Of a DNA stretch of 64,000 nucleotides, positions 12,112 to 25,025 are shown one piece after another (position 1 is the stretch's first letter; each line of letters begins with the position of its first letter). Location of the stretch: contig JASPKZ010007552.1 in NCBI GenBank assembly GCA_030220185.1, positions 186,001-250,000 of the forward strand. The letters are read 5' to 3'. A program made the position numbers and the translations under genes. A model generated the notes under the pieces. That model had not been told where the DNA came from and ran no database searches. It saw only the letters and a list, made by a program, of their open reading frames with translations. The stretch is from Diploptera punctata (Eukaryota; Arthropoda; Insecta; Blattodea; Blaberidae).

Positions 12112-12672
12112 ATTTCTTGCGCGATAGTGAGTTTTGTCGTACTTACAGCAATCACGACCATGATTGAAAGTTCAACTTCCTACATAACGGAGTTGCCAAC
12201 CTAAATAACAATACTGTAATATTTCATATTATAAACCTCGAGCGGGAAGTAAAACCATTGCCCTTTATGTTTAATACGTATAATGTACTACAAAATATAT
12301 CCAAAGGTAGTGTTGATATTCATTATACGAAACTAATCACTGCATTTTAAATGAACTGAACTTTATTTGAAACAATATAAAACAACAAATACGTACTTGC
12401 CGCCATTTTACGACTGGTCGGTATCACGGCCTAAGGTAGTCTCATTACCCACACTGTTAACGTTGTCGGTTCTTTATAATGAACGCAAATATTTACATCA
12501 AATGTGTTATTATTTTGAAAAAACTAACGCGCAAAAAATAATGTACAATGAACGTTTGTGAAATGTTTTACAGAATATCGGAAATTAAAAACCTCGCTAT
12601 CGCTCAGGTTTAAACATTTTCTCGCTTCTGTAAGAACCACTTCCGAACCTCGCATCGTAACATACTATTGTT
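12112..12672 (+). repeat. Family M non-coding repeat, copy 1
   Basis: It matches the copies at 59404-59945 (same strand) and 40300-41160 (opposite strand). The left edge is at TTGCGCGATAGTG in all three, where flanks begin to differ. An inverted partner of that motif (ACGCGCAAAAAATAATG) lies inside at about 12528-12545. Conservation continues about 115 bp beyond it to CGTAACATACTATTG. It may be a MITE. No coding content. Confidence 0.65.
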
Positions 12673-12814
12673 AAGTGGATCAGAGAGGACAATTAAAAGT
12701 TACCAAGCTAACAAGTTATTAGTAAATACATGGATTACTACAACAGAACATTGCAAAAGTCCAGATTAGAAAAACATTATAAAAGTTGAAAATAGGGAAA
12801 AAATGAATGTGTTA

Positions 12815-13463
12815 CAGACTTTGAGGAAGTGGCTGCATTCAAATACCTATGAACAATAATCACAAATAGGAATGAAATGCACAAATAAATAAAAAAAAGG
12901 CTCAATTCTGGAAATGCGTGCTATTATGCATTACAGAGACTCTTGATGTCCCAACTCCTTTCAATAAACGTTAAACTGAAAATATAAAACTATTATTCTA
13001 CCCGTTATATTATATGGGTGCGAAACATGGACTCTTACTTTAAGGGAGGAAAGGTGATTATAAGTATTTGAGAATAAAGTACTTAGGAAAATTTTTGGAC
13101 CAAAGATAGATGAACAAACAGGTGAATGGAGAAGACTACATAACAATTAACTACATGGTCTTTATAGGAAACCAGATATAATAAGAACAGTTAAGTCTCG
13201 TAGACTGCGATGGGTAGGACATGTTGCACGTATGGGGAATGAAAGACTTGTATGGAAACTTCTTGTAGGAAAGCCAGAGGGAAAACACCCAGTTAGTACA
13301 CCAAGAATGAGGTAGGATAATAACATTAACTATGATTTGAGGAAGTAGATTATAATGGAATAATTGGAAAGGATTAGCTCGGGATAGAGATGTATGGAGA
13401 ACTTATGTCCGCGCGGCCATGAACCTACGGGTTCGATAGCGCCAGTGAGTAAGTAAGTAAGTT
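12815..13463 (+). mobile_element. Family A LINE, copy 2, 3' fragment
   Basis: Nucleotide match to the last 650 bp of copy 1, beginning at the GAGGAAGTGGCTG..TTCAAATACCTA block and ending in the tail GTGAGTAAGTAAGTAAG at about 13446-13462. Stops and small deletions throughout. A minus-strand open frame here (12961-13146) is a shadow. Confidence 0.85.
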
Positions 13464-14316
13464 ACAGACAATTGAAGAAACGCGATTAAGTTTGTACGGA
13501 CATCACAAGACGACGATATCTGGTAGAATATCAAAGAAGATCTCAGAGTGGAGAAGATATGGAAAATAATAAAGGAAAGACTTAAAGAGGGTTGAATGGT
13601 AGGCGTAAGAACAAGTATGAGTTAACAGGGACTTAACAATAAGGATTTTCAGGAACGCTACAAACTGAGCAGGAGAATTTCTTAAGGGTGACGGGAAACA
13701 ATTGTATTTTGGAAAAATGCCGAAATAAAACAATTTTTCTTCTTTCTTCCTTATACTCAGGTGTGCCGTGTCATACAATGAGACGATCTGTCAGGAGAGG
13801 AACTTTGGATAACACACCTACGATTGCGGTCACATAAGGGTGTGGAAGTCCTCCCCGAATGAAAGGCCAGCTCATTACGGAGCTACCTCGGAGACAGCGC
13901 GAACAATTAAAACAAGACCCGTCATTCACTCGTAAATTCTAAACAAGAGCCATATGTTCCGATGATTATGATAATCAAATGATTTTCGTCTCTTTGGGCC
14001 CGAAAGGTTTCTGATATTTGATTATTATTTTAATCAAAAATCCTTATAATGTAGGACCTATCGTACTATTAAGATGGTGTTTTGTTTCTGCTCGCTCCAA
14101 AGAAACTTAAACTAGTATAACTTCGTTAATTTTCTGACCGGGACTAATCGCTTGAAAGGTCTTGGAATGATACATTATCATGCTAATTACTAAGATAGCT
14201 AGGGAGTTGTCGCTGTTGTAATCATCAAGCGTATATAGTTCTGTAGTTACGCAGCAATTTGTTTCACTGCATTGAGATCTGAGATCTCGTCAATTTTGGA
14301 CCATCCTATAACACTA
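13464..14316. other. Unassigned sequence
   Basis: No recognised family. A minus-strand frame of 91 codons (13503-13778) has no motif I know. Confidence 0.35.
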
Positions 14317-14318
14317 TA

Positions 14319-15254
14319 CAGAGTGAAAATTATTTAAACCGACGAACTCTGGGAGGTTGTAGGGGAAACCAACACAAATGTTTTTCCCCAATGCCATTTT
14401 TTCCTATGAGGATTATTTAAACCGGTAGAGGGCGTATTACGCTCCTCAGTTGTCATGACTGCAACTGCTGTTGATGGTAGGAATTTTTTTGTCCACCAGT
14501 GTAGTAGTGAATTGTATCTGTTTACTAATGGAGCGATACACCTGGAATGAGTACACTGATATGTGTTGGCCAGTGTTGTTGGGGGCTGTTTAATTGGGAC
14601 ATACATCCTACCTAGGCCATTAAATGGCAGGCACTATTACAATTTTCTCGCCAGAACATTGCCAGAATTGCTGGAAGACGTCCCACTCCCTACAAGACAA
14701 CGCATGTGGTTCCAACATGACGGGGCGCCGGCACATTTCAGTCGTTGTGTGCGTCGATTCTTGAACCAACGATTTTCAGAAAAGTTGATTGGCAGAGGTG
14801 GTCCTGTACCATGGCCTGCTCGATCCTCAGATATGACCCCTTTGGATTTTTTTTGTGGGGGAGAGACGCGTAACCTTGTTTACACAACTCTGTTGCATCA
14901 GAAAAGGATCTGCTTGCCCGGATAGTAGCAGCAGCAGGAGCAATTAACGATACTCCTGGAGTTTTTGCCCGTGTTAGACGGAACATGATCCGCCGGTGTA
15001 ACCCTTGTTTACATGTCAATGGAGGCAGTTTTGAACCTCTACTGTAATTTAAGTAATTGCGTTGTGTTAATGTGTTGTCTCTTAGTAATAAAAAATGCAA
15101 AAGCGTTTGTTGGTTTAATTAATTTGCCGCTAGAGAAATCTTCCTCTACCGGTTTAAATAATCCTCATAGGAAAAAATGGCATTAGGGGAAATATTTGTT
15201 TTCGTGTCCCCTACAACCTCCCAGAGGTTGTAGGTTTGAATTATTTTCAACCTG
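14319..15254 (+). mobile_element. Mariner-type transposon with TIRs and TA duplication
   Basis: The ends are inverted copies of each other over about 110 bp (14319-14430 and 15143-15254), including CTGGGAGGTTGTAGGGG and ATGAGGATTATTTAAACCGG. The flanking dinucleotide TA is present on both sides (14317-14318 and 15255-15256), as expected for Tc1/mariner insertion. The element is 936 bp, shorter than the usual 1.2-1.4 kb, because the 5' half of the transposase gene is missing. Confidence 0.9.
14563..15047 (+). pseudogene. Mariner-like transposase, C-terminal half, frameshifted
   Basis: Encodes the catalytic core of a Tc1/mariner transposase. The second acidic residue lies in WFQHDGAPAHFS and the third in SSDMTPLDFF. 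I count 41 residues between the two aspartates, which would fit the DD41D group. The N-terminal helix-turn-helix and first aspartate are absent. A T run at 14847-14855 appears one base short: downstream of it the reading frame moves from frame 1 to frame 3, where LLARIVAAAGAIND and a stop at 15045-15047 complete the C terminus. This copy cannot make a working enzyme but could be mobilised in trans through its TIRs. Confidence 0.8.
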
Positions 15255-15256
15255 TA

Positions 15257-16279
15257 GATAAACGGAGTGGTAGAGTTGTTTGTGTCCTTTATTATTCCTC
15301 CCTTTTAGTCATATAAATTTCTCTACTAATCACAGAAGACAATTGTAAACTTCTTGTAATATTTGCAGAGAGTTTGTTTGTCGCCTTTTTGACTTTAACT
15401 ATTTTGACATTTTCTTATAATAATTTTTTTAAATCGTCACGCAGGAACTGTGTTAACTAAGCGAATTTCTCTTTAGTCGAATAAATTATCCGATATTGCT
15501 AGTTTACAGAATAATTATCTACTTCGTTAACCTTTAATTTTGTTAAAAACTTATTTGTCGTAACAGTTATTTAAATGTGTCGGACCGCAGTGAAAATAAT
15601 TTCTTAATTTTTGGGTTTCAGTTGAACCCTCACTTGTAATAGTCAGATTTATCTCATTTTTGGAGAATACCACTCTTGATTTATTTTAATTGTATTAGCT
15701 GATTTACATTGGAAAAAGTGGAAAATTGAGGACGCTAAAGCTATTCTGAAATTTTAGTTTCAGATTAACTCCTACCATCGGCGTAGCGAGATGGGTGCGC
15801 TTGTATCCCCCTTGATTTTCGACGAATTAACACTATATAGAATGGGTTTTTCTTCTATCCCAATCGATATGATATATAAATTTATCAAGTACCTGTACCA
15901 ATGGACATAACAATCGCCAGAACATTCTAGACCTCTTTTATGAGCGACTAATGCAGCATACACATCTCGAATTTCAGCTGAGTACCTGTGTAATGAATGC
16001 CTTTTTTTTTACTGACTTATATTGGCCAACGCTCACTTACCGTGATTGGTCAAAAGTTCGCCATGCCTATGTCTCGTATTTTCAAGAGCAATCGATAGGC
16101 TCAAATTATTATGCAATTTACATATTCTTTACTCGAAGGTTCGAGACTCATGCTTTAACGTTGAAGTACGCGTTTGCGTGTATGCGTAAAAATGAATATA
16201 AGAAAGTTATTTGATAAGTATCTACACAAGTTTTATCATAATAATATTATTTTTCCCCGGATTTAGAATTCATCACATC
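15257..16279. other. Unassigned sequence
   Basis: No recognised family. Small open frames (15772-15963 minus, 15951-16214 plus) lack motifs. Confidence 0.35.
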
Positions 16280-17735
16280 CGAAGAAGAATATTTACCCAC
16301 CATTTACCCACCTAATGATATTGGCAACTGGTTGTGGAGACAGAGCTAATGAGTAAAGACTATAAAGTGAAAATTCTGACAAATTGCTGGAGTCCACCCG
16401 AAAGCTACAATTTCAGCAAAGATGCTGAACATTTAAAATGGAAATTGGATCCAACAGTATTCACCCTGGTTAAAATATTCCGCAAGACTCAAAGGTGCAC
16501 TCTGCATATATTGTGTTCTATTCTCCACACAATGTGAGTGGCGTTAAAGGGTTATTCATAGTTAGGCCCTTCCACAAGTATTCTAAAATTCATGAATTCG
16601 CCAAAAAAAAAAAACACCGTGAGAGCCGCTGGCATGTGGACGCTGCGCAGTCAGCAGGCTTGTTTTTAAGTGAGGTCCCTGTTAGCCAAAAAGTCGTAAG
16701 TGATTATAAGAAGATTGCTGCGGGTAACTTCAAATATTTGTCTTCCATCTTGGATACCATTATCTTTTGTTGCATGACTTGCATTTAAAGGGCATAACAC
16801 CGGGCAAAGGCGTCTTCAGGGATTTGATTCAATGGAAAATTGATGACAATGATATAAGTTTAAAACCTCATTTAAACGCCAAGAATACTACCTACCTTTC
16901 TCCACAAATTAAATGAATTCATTGACTTATTGACTTGAGGTAAAGAAAATGACTGCGGATGATGTAAAAAGTGCCAGCGGTTATAGCGTTTTAGCTGATA
17001 AATGCTGTGACATTTCTGGAAAGGAGCAATTGTCCATTGGTGTGCGATTTTTTTATGAGAAATTGAATAACATTCGAGAAGAATTTTTGGATTTTGTTGA
17101 AGAAAAGAATACTGCAGAAATTTAGTTTATTCAAAGAAATAGACACTGACCCGCAAAAAAGGGTCGGCCAGAGCTGGGACGGCAGAAAAAGACAACGGGG
17201 TCCAGAAACGTCTACGCGAGATTTTTCCCAAAGGTATTTACTTCCTCTGCGCGAGCCACAAAATCATTCTTATAGTACACGATTAGAATAGTTTGTCTGA
17301 GGTGAGAGACATGATAGCTACAATTAAGGATAATATAAACTTTTTTTGAGAGTCACCGTTGAGACGACAGCACGTCCCAAGCTTCCCCATGCTCTGCGAA
17401 ACACGTTGGTAGCAAAAATATAAAAGCATTGGGATATTTAAGAAACACTTCTTAGAACTGATGAACGGCCTGAAATGTATTGTCTAGAAAGAAAAGCACC
17501 AATTCCAGAACAAGCTGATTAAATGAATGCTGCTGCAAGTAAAAGTATTTTCTTCTTTTGTTTGTGCCTGATAGCAAAATATTCTAGTGATTTGGAATCT
17601 GTCGTTAATTTACTGCAAGCCGTGGCTGTAGATTTAATTAAATGCTCGGCCTATGTTGAAAGCATTAAAGGCATGATAATAGATAATCGCAATGAAGGTT
17701 ATGAGCAGAGCGAGGAATTATATGAAGAAAATTAA
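16280..17735 (+). pseudogene. hAT-type transposase pseudogene (TTF zinc finger / ZMYM1-like)
   Basis: The blocks, read across changing frames, follow the hAT-like protein family often annotated as zinc finger MYM-type 1-like (family recalled). 16290-16330 gives PPNDIGNW. 16370-16410 gives NCWSPPESYNF. 16540-16680 gives GLFIVRPFHKYSKIHEF. 16975-17110 gives SGYSVLADKCCDISGKEQLS and NNIREEFLDFVE. 17150-17290 gives DPQKRVGQSWDG then, in another frame, FPKGIYFLCASHKI. 17290-17410 gives the INFF.. and LCE(T)RW area. 17560-17735 gives the helical segment LEPVVNLLQAVAVDLIKC-like. The C-terminal dimerisation region is missing. At least five frame changes and several stops show it is dead. No TIRs or 8-bp duplication found. 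Confidence 0.7.
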
Positions 17736-18004
17736 ACCAAAATATGAAATGATAATAACAATATATGAAAATTATGACACAAAAATATTAAGAAGCTGCT
17801 ATTTGTTTAATTTTTTACATATATACACAAGCCCTGTATAATTTCTAGGTATGGATATCAGCACACAAATGAGGCATGAAAACCTGTTTTGTCAAAGAAA
17901 TAAAGAGTTTCACTGTATTTGCATTTTAATTAGTTATTCATTAATTCTGACCCAATGTAAAATATCATGTTCATGATTTGAAGCAATATTAATGACTCGC
18001 ATTA
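17736..18004. other. Unassigned sequence
   Basis: AT-rich, nothing recognised. Confidence 0.3.
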
Positions 18005-18308
18005 TAGTGTAGTGTAGTTAGTGTATTATGCTACAAGCCGGAAAATCGTGGGTTCGAGTCTCAATACGGTCAGGAATTTTAGCTGGACCAAACCTACAGG
18101 TTGGCATCATAGCCCTAGGGTCTACTCAGCTGTTAATGTAAATGAGTACCAGACGCATGTTCTGGGGGTAATGCGGCGTCACGCAAGGCTGAGAACCCAG
18201 TAGACATCCCATGGCGATTGTTTAGAAATGTAGAAGACTCAAAATCCATCTACCCCAAGGGCCTCCCAAGCCTGTAGTTTGACACTTTAATAATTAATAA
18301 TGGGAGAT

Positions 18309-18343
<35 letters not shown>

Positions 18344-18347
18344 TATT
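18005..18347 (+). mobile_element. tRNA-headed SINE, family 2, with (TA)n tail
   Basis: Begins with a decayed A-box region (GTGTATTATGCTACAAGCC) and a good B box GGTTCGAGTCT at 18051-18061. The body contains ACGGTCAGGAATTTTAGCTG, which I associate with insect SINEs. It ends in a TA microsatellite (18307-18347) that probably derives from its 3' tail. Confidence 0.65.
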
Positions 18348-18984
18348 GTGCTGGCTGTAGCATCATTACCACATTAATTAACTCAATATTGCACTTTTAA
18401 CTAATAACATGAAATCCCTATTCTATTACAGTATTGAAATTGCAATTGGAGTATATCTAAATTATACTATGAAAATGAAATTGCGACTGGACGCTCTAAC
18501 TTACAATAATAATTACAGATAGATATTCAACTAGAAATAGGAAGACGTTGTGTGTGTGTAAGAACGAGACGTCCAAGCTCATGAGGGCACAGGCAGGAGC
18601 GTTAAGTTAGGATAAGATTACTCTCCATCCCCTAGTTTAATACAGTAAGATAAGATGCTGGAAAATTCCAGTCTTCATACGTACATTTAGAAGCGATAAG
18701 TTCCGGAGTAGTCCTCATATGGAAATGAGGGTGATGCGTTTGAACTCAGCGTCCAGGCCACGTCCTATTATCAGAGGGTCTGTAAAGGCTGATGCCAAGG
18801 GCATCAGGGCTTATTCTTCATGTTTCCGACCTCGTTTCTATGACAGTGAGAGACACACTATTCTAACTTTTTAATCGTCATCTTTAATAAATATATTAAA
18901 TCAAGTTATGCATTCACTAGAGTTCCTGGACTCACAACGAATCCTACCTTCAAATTGTCTGTTCTACCTGAGAACCAGGTCACG

Positions 18985-19023
<39 letters not shown>

Positions 19024-19804
19024 CACAATCAATTAATTTATCCAATGCTATTTAATTACGAAATACAAACAAAAAAAATAAAAACACATAGTAACCGAAA
19101 CAAACGTGCTTTCATTGAGTATTCGTTAAGTGCCTGGGTATTTAAATTCTCCGCTGTGCTGCTGGCCGGAATTTAAATGCCCCAAGTGTGATTAAATCCA
19201 CACTTGAGTCCATATACGAACAAAAATATTTTACGAAAAACTGTTAGAGATAGATATATAAAACAACATATATTTTATTCAGAAGAGAGTATATTATTTA
19301 ATAGTATGATTTATTCTTACGTATAATAGAGAAATTTTGTTATAAATTAATTTTTTCCCACACGAAGTCTATTTCTTTGGCTTGATAATACAGGGTCTCA
19401 GTTTGACATTTGAAGGTGACTGTACTACTTCCTATATCCTAAGACGGAATACAACACGTGCGTAAGTGGTTGATAAATTTGTCATGTTGTGAAGGCAAAA
19501 TTCGAGACTGTATGCTTTGCTGCCTGTTAGAGAAAACTGTGAAGGTTAACACACCACTGTTTTCAAGCACGTGTCATACCAGTCCCTTAATATACAAACA
19601 CACAGTTTAGTGAAGTGTATTGAAAAGAAGAAAGTTATTTTTCTCCACGTGGAGTTCTGTTATGATTGTTAAATGAGATCGCATTATTTACTTACATGAG
19701 GAAATCTGCGACTCGACACGTCTTACAATAATTGTTATGTAGTGTTTCAGATAAATTATTATTGAATTATTTAAACTGATACTACAAATTGAAAATGGTT
19801 ATAA
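18348..19804. other. Unassigned sequence with (TA)n
   Basis: Contains (TA)n at 18987-19022 and a small inverted repeat (GGGTATTTAAATTC / GAATTTAAATGCCC) near 19136-19188. Otherwise nothing recognised. Confidence 0.4.
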
Positions 19805-20115
19805 AATATATAGGCAGCTCCATGGCACAAGCAGTTACACGCTCGCCTCTCACCGCTGGGGTTCTGAGATCGAGTCTCAGTCACTCCATGTGGGTTTCGT
19901 GGTGGGCGAAACTAAGCTTGGGTAGATTTTCTCGGAGTTTTCTCTCGTTTTCCCCTGCCACAATTTCATTCTACCATTTCTTCATACTCATTACATCCCT
20001 TTCGTTCATCTGCCGCCGTGATGGTACCGCAGGCTTGGTTGGCCGGCACACTTGTATATAGGGGCTCATCTCATCTCATTCTACCCGACCCTGAGTTGGA
20101 AACGAGTTGAATAAT
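19805..20115 (+). mobile_element. tRNA-headed SINE, family 3
   Basis: Head with CATGGCACAAGCAGTTACACGC (A box) and GAGATCGAGTCTC (B box, near 19867-19879), then a body with GTGGGTTTCGTGGTGGGC, TTTTCCCCTGCC and GCCGTGATGGTACCGCAGGC..GGCCGGCACACTTG..ATAGGGGC, the layout of a common insect SINE. The open frame across it (19789-20061) is not a gene. Confidence 0.6.
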
Positions 20116-22878
20116 AAAATATATATGAACAATTTATTTTCTTCTCCACTTTTATTCAATTTATCTACATTACAGGACTGTCAGGTTTCCTACACTTCTA
20201 ATGTAAGAGTTCAAAATTGGAAGAAGATGATAGGATAATAACAAAACGTGAAATGGCCACAATTGTATGGAAAGACACAAGATACATACATATGCCAACA
20301 AACATACATAATGCAGAGGGTTATTTTTGAGACGCTCATGGAAATATTCTGAAGCCAAAAAATAATAGAAAACTTTTTCTGGGTTCTCTTGACAGGTCTA
20401 AAAAATGGCTTACAGTTATTCTATCAGTAGCTGAACAATGAAATTGGACTAATATTTGTTTCCCCTTACTTTCTTGACTAATCTGAACAGTTACATTTTA
20501 TTGACATCATGCCGTACATGCAAGAGTGGCACATCGATACCCACCCCCATTGACATGTAGAATGACCTTGACATATATTCTAGGACTTATTGTTTATAAG
20601 AAAGGGATAAACAACACTGGCTTACAATTTATACAATCAGATTTAATTATACAGTGTGTTACGACTGAGATAAAAAGCGGCACCGTTTATGAAGCGTTAA
20701 AAATGCAGTGTATGGTTGTGTAAATCGGGGTTTTCAAAAGATTACCATATTAAAGGGCAGTTCTAAATGATTGATGAAAACATCCTGCATTATGAATCCA
20801 CCAAAATAACGTAAGTAACTTTATTAAATATTAAAAAAATAATGTATAGTAAGAAATTTATCATGTTACTGCATTACACTTTAAAAATAAAATTAAGGGT
20901 GAAAAAAGGTGCCACCTGTCTGTGTTTTTTTCTGTGGATACCTGAACTATGACACAATAAGTTCGAATGACTGAAATTTATTTTTTGGATTTTTTAATAT
21001 CAAATCGAATCATATCATGGGACAAATATGTTCCATAAATCTTTATGGGCTTTACATTTTATGGGACAAATTTGTCCCACAAGTCTTTTAAGGGGGATAG
21101 CACTGACAAAATTTAGAGTGGGTACAGTTTGTATGACTGCTATTTACCTTGCATAAAGAAACTGAATTCCAATATATGTAACTATAACAACATTAAATTG
21201 GATGAATCAGAACACAAGTAAACCAAGTCCATTATGTCATATATGGAGAAACAATATGTTAAAATGAATTAATCCACAAATAATTCTAGGGAGTATTTCA
21301 AAACTCTCTTTGCATTTACAAGTTTTTAGTCCTAGAAACTACACGTATGAAGATGGTGAAATGTAGTTAGAATTATTTTAACATTCTTTTTTATGAAATT
21401 GGCAGAGCTGTCATGATTTAGTTGTGCTTAGAACAATCCAATTATCAATTCTGTTCGTAATACACAGTTCTAGGAGCTTTTTCTACATTTTGTACATTTT
21501 TAACCCCTCTCTGTCAGAATGGTTTTGTAGATCAAAAAGTACGCTGTACACCATATGATGTTATGGAAGCAAACATATACTGCGCAATATTTGATAGTTT
21601 GATATAAGTGTGAATAATATTGGCCTTACCTACAAGAACTTTACTAATTTTAGTATCTGTAGAGTAAGACCATATTGCCCAGCACAACTTATATTTTATC
21701 TGTCCAACGTAGGAAGCACATTTCGACATTTAACTCCCGAATGTATTACTCCGCGCAGCACGTGTAAGAGTGCAGGTGAACTCTGTCAGCTGTTTGTTAC
21801 AAGCCGATAAATTAATGCACTATATCGTTCACCACAGTGCCAGGATTATGCTCCATAAACTTACAAAATACATTTAACATCATTTAACAATTTCCCATTG
21901 TGCTTCTAATAATTTTTATCACACATTTTATCACCGAGTTAAATTAACATAAACTACCCAACGCCGCCATATTAATTTGTAACTGACATTCAACGTCTAC
22001 TCAAGAATCGTTCAGTTTCAAACAAATGTGAATTTTTAGTTAGTCACCGACCTTTGAAGAAATATGTAGGTATATACTGTATTCTGCTCAAGTATAGTTA
22101 ACATATATAGCTTTAAATATGTAATTATATTAATGGAGAAGATGATATATTTGTTTCGCTCCGCTGAAATGTGCTTTGGTCATGAACGAATCGCAGTAAC
22201 TTGAGCAGTCATGTGCTTCATGGATTACCCGGCCATTTATTTTCCTGAAGTATCTTTCTTAGGCTGGACACAAAATGGTACAGCAGTTTCTCCTTTCACA
22301 TCTATAACTTATAAAAACAACATACCTTAATTTCATTTATGGTGGTAATTCTGTCCTTGTAATATCCTCCTATAAAATTTTGTCAATAATCTTCTTAATT
22401 TGTTCCCTTCATATTTCAGCATTTCCGATTGAAATCGATCTGGATCACTAGCTTTTCAATTTTTCCCCACTGATTTGAAATATTTAACTTCGTCTTCTGA
22501 CAAATTCCATTTTATATTTTTGTGATGAAATAATAACTATTCTTTGCTTATGTTTATAGAGGACAATATTTTTGTTCGAAAGTGGGACAGGTATTTTTTT
22601 TCAAGTATATTATCACCATGCGTATATTTAATATTATTATTTAATGTAAAGTTTACTTTAAGAGGGAAATAAGCCTTAATATCAAATGCCGTTTGATACC
22701 ACTTATGAAATTTTTGTATTTTTTCTCATGTAGCTTCTAATATTGTTTATCAATTTTAACAAACGGTAAATCAGTTTATTTTTTATATATAAGCTACTGT
22801 TTTAATATCACGAAATTGGCATACCACTATCACGGATCAATGCTAGTAAAATTCATATTACATTCCGTTAAGGTGAAG
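20116..22878. other. Long unassigned AT-rich stretch
   Basis: 2.7 kb with no recognised gene or repeat family. Contains a 16-bp perfect palindrome GGGACAAATTTGTCCC at about 21062-21077 next to a near copy GGGACAAATATGTTCC about 45 bp upstream. Confidence 0.4.
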
Positions 22879-23228
22879 TCATATGATGAAAGTTAAAAAT
22901 TAAATTGTACCTGTTGGTAGGTGCCGTCGTCCTCAATTTTGTTAAAATATTATATGTCAAATTAACTGGAGCGCTTTCGGAAGTTATCTTCCATCTTCTG
23001 CAGGTTGAGTTTCTGTTACTTGTTGTAGTTGTGTACGGTGATGTATACTCCAACTGTTTATACATCACCGTACACAACAACAAAAAGTAACGGAAACTCA
23101 ACCTGCAGAAGATGGAAGATAACTTCCGAAAGCGCTCCAGTTAATTTTATATACAATATTTTAACAAAGTTGAGGACGACGGCACCTGCCAACAGGTACA
23201 ATTTAATTTTTAACTTTCATCATATCAC
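22879..23228. repeat. Large palindrome, Penelope-like type (P1)
   Basis: Two arms of about 169 bp (22879-23047 and 23059-23228) separated by an 11-bp loop. Near-perfect pairing; differences are single bases. Each arm contains TTCCGAAAGCGCTCCAGTTAA and GTTGAGGACGAC, motifs that recur in palindromes at 50.2, 50.6 and (in part) 51.6 kb. The open frames here are products of the palindrome. Confidence 0.9.
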
Positions 23229-24747
23229 TATCACGGATTTAGGAACTACATCACGTATTTAGGAATCCATTTGAAAAAATGGGCATTTTGGGGACAACTG
23301 TACAGCGGTTTGAAGTGAATTCGATAAATAATCTCGTGGAAGGTTCATACTATGTTTTTATATTCATATTTTGTCACCATTTTCTAAAATGTTACATTTG
23401 CACAAAAAGGTATAAAAAATATATATCACGGAATTATACAATTTTACACTACTGTATATTGCCATGGTCATTTTCGATGTATATTATACAGGATTGACGA
23501 AGGTATGTAAGACATTTTCGGAAATATTTTCACGAGAACAGCCTCAATTGGTTTTATTCCTTTGGAATTCGCCAAAAGAAAGCGTTGCTACGTATTATAA
23601 CTGCGATCTTTTTCAAAAAGATATTTTGTAATGTTGTGAGTAATAATTATATACAAATTGGGATTTTTCGGATTTAATACTCCCTGCTTAAAATTTTTTT
23701 TAATTATTATTTTTAGAATAAGTCAAAATAAATGAAAAACATATGTATATTTTGTTTGTGTAATACACTTTTCGGTTATTTCCACCTATAGCCTAACATT
23801 GATGGTTTACCAACAATGGCAGGCGCTGATGATTCTGATAGTCAAAGCACACTTTATGATAATTTTTATGTATATCAAGGGTATGTTTGCTTTGTTAAAA
23901 GTCACAATTGACAGTAGTTTAAAATATATGTTACAATAAATTATCGTAACACCTATTTATGTTTATAAGGTTAGCATTAATTAAAATTTCATTTGAATTA
24001 GTTCAGCCTCAATACTTTGACAGAATATCTCGCCAAGATCAGCGGAACTGAAATTTCATATTTATCTTAGGTAACCACTCCGTCAAAGAAGTGTTTCGTC
24101 TTCCTAAGTACTTCTCCTAACAGGCGCGCTCAACTGAAAGCACATTTCAAGAGCCTGTCTTCTCTTCAAGAATTTCAAAGTAGCTTATAAGTACTCAAAG
24201 AAAGTGTATAGAAATGTAACTTACCTGTTACTTTTCTGAAAATCTTGGGTTAACATAGAAATAACGCGCTCAATTGTTTGGATTTTCACTTTGGGTTTCT
24301 TGGTACTTTTCCTGCCAACATTTACCCCGTGTACAGTAGACTATATTGCCAAAATAAAAAAAACAAAACAAAACTGTGCAGATATAAAAGTGGGGTGCTC
24401 GCGCAATTACCTGTCCCTATTTCTTCCGCTCGGTCACCAATGCCCGTACCAATAATTCCATGCAACGAAACTTACAGTTCTGCATTTTTGGAAGAAATGT
24501 GACGGATTTATCAATATATTATTAATTAATCGTGTGTTTAATACTGTTAACGAAATATTTATACAGTTGGTTTCCCTGATTGCACGCCACTGTTTAAGAG
24601 TGACTATTAATAAGGGGCTGCCGGACATTGGTATCTTTTAAAAGAAATCTAATTTTATATTTGCTCTAAACTCGACTTCATTATTATCCAGTGTAAGATA
24701 TATATATTAATTGGTGTTTCCCGTATAATGTATCATATTTATATAAT
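23229..24747. other. Unassigned sequence
   Basis: No recognised family. A 13-bp motif CACTATCACGGAT occurs on both sides of P1 (near 22827 and 23226). Confidence 0.35.
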
Positions 24748-24800
24748 TATTATTATTATTACTACTATTATTATTATTATCGTATCATTATTGTTATTAC
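24748..24800. repeat. TTA-rich microsatellite
   Basis: Imperfect TTA/CTA units. Confidence 0.85.
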
Positions 24801-24879
24801 CCTATGAAATGTTGTTTGTACATGACATTTACATTGCTACATTTATTGTATCTTTAACTGTTTATAATTAGTACAGTGT

Positions 24880-24967
24880 ATATCTATAATTGTCGAATAT
24901 TTATTTGTATTTGTGCTGGTTGAGTGGAAGAGAGGGCCTTATGGCCTTAACTCTGCCAGAATAAATA

Positions 24968-25022
<55 letters not shown>
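24880..25022 (+). mobile_element. LINE 3' end with (TTA)n tail
   Basis: GCTGGTTGAGTGGAAGAGAG then GCCTTATGGCCTTAACTCTG and AATAAATAAAG precede a TTA microsatellite (24972-25022). I recall this as a 3'-UTR end of a widespread arthropod LINE; an AATAAA signal and simple tail support retrotransposition. No coding part is present. Confidence 0.6.

Positions 25023-25025
<3 letters not shown>

Noticed and set aside
19136..19188. Small hairpin as a microRNA precursor
   Set aside because: The arms are short (about 14 bp) and AT-rich, with a GC-rich loop. There is no conservation evidence, and structure alone is too weak.
21062..21077. 16-bp palindrome GGGACAAATTTGTCCC as an operator site
   Set aside because: A lone short palindrome in AT-rich DNA with only one degenerate neighbour and no gene nearby.
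22868..23262. Three overlapping small frames, possibly a gene pair
   Set aside because: They are mirror translations of the two arms of palindrome P1.
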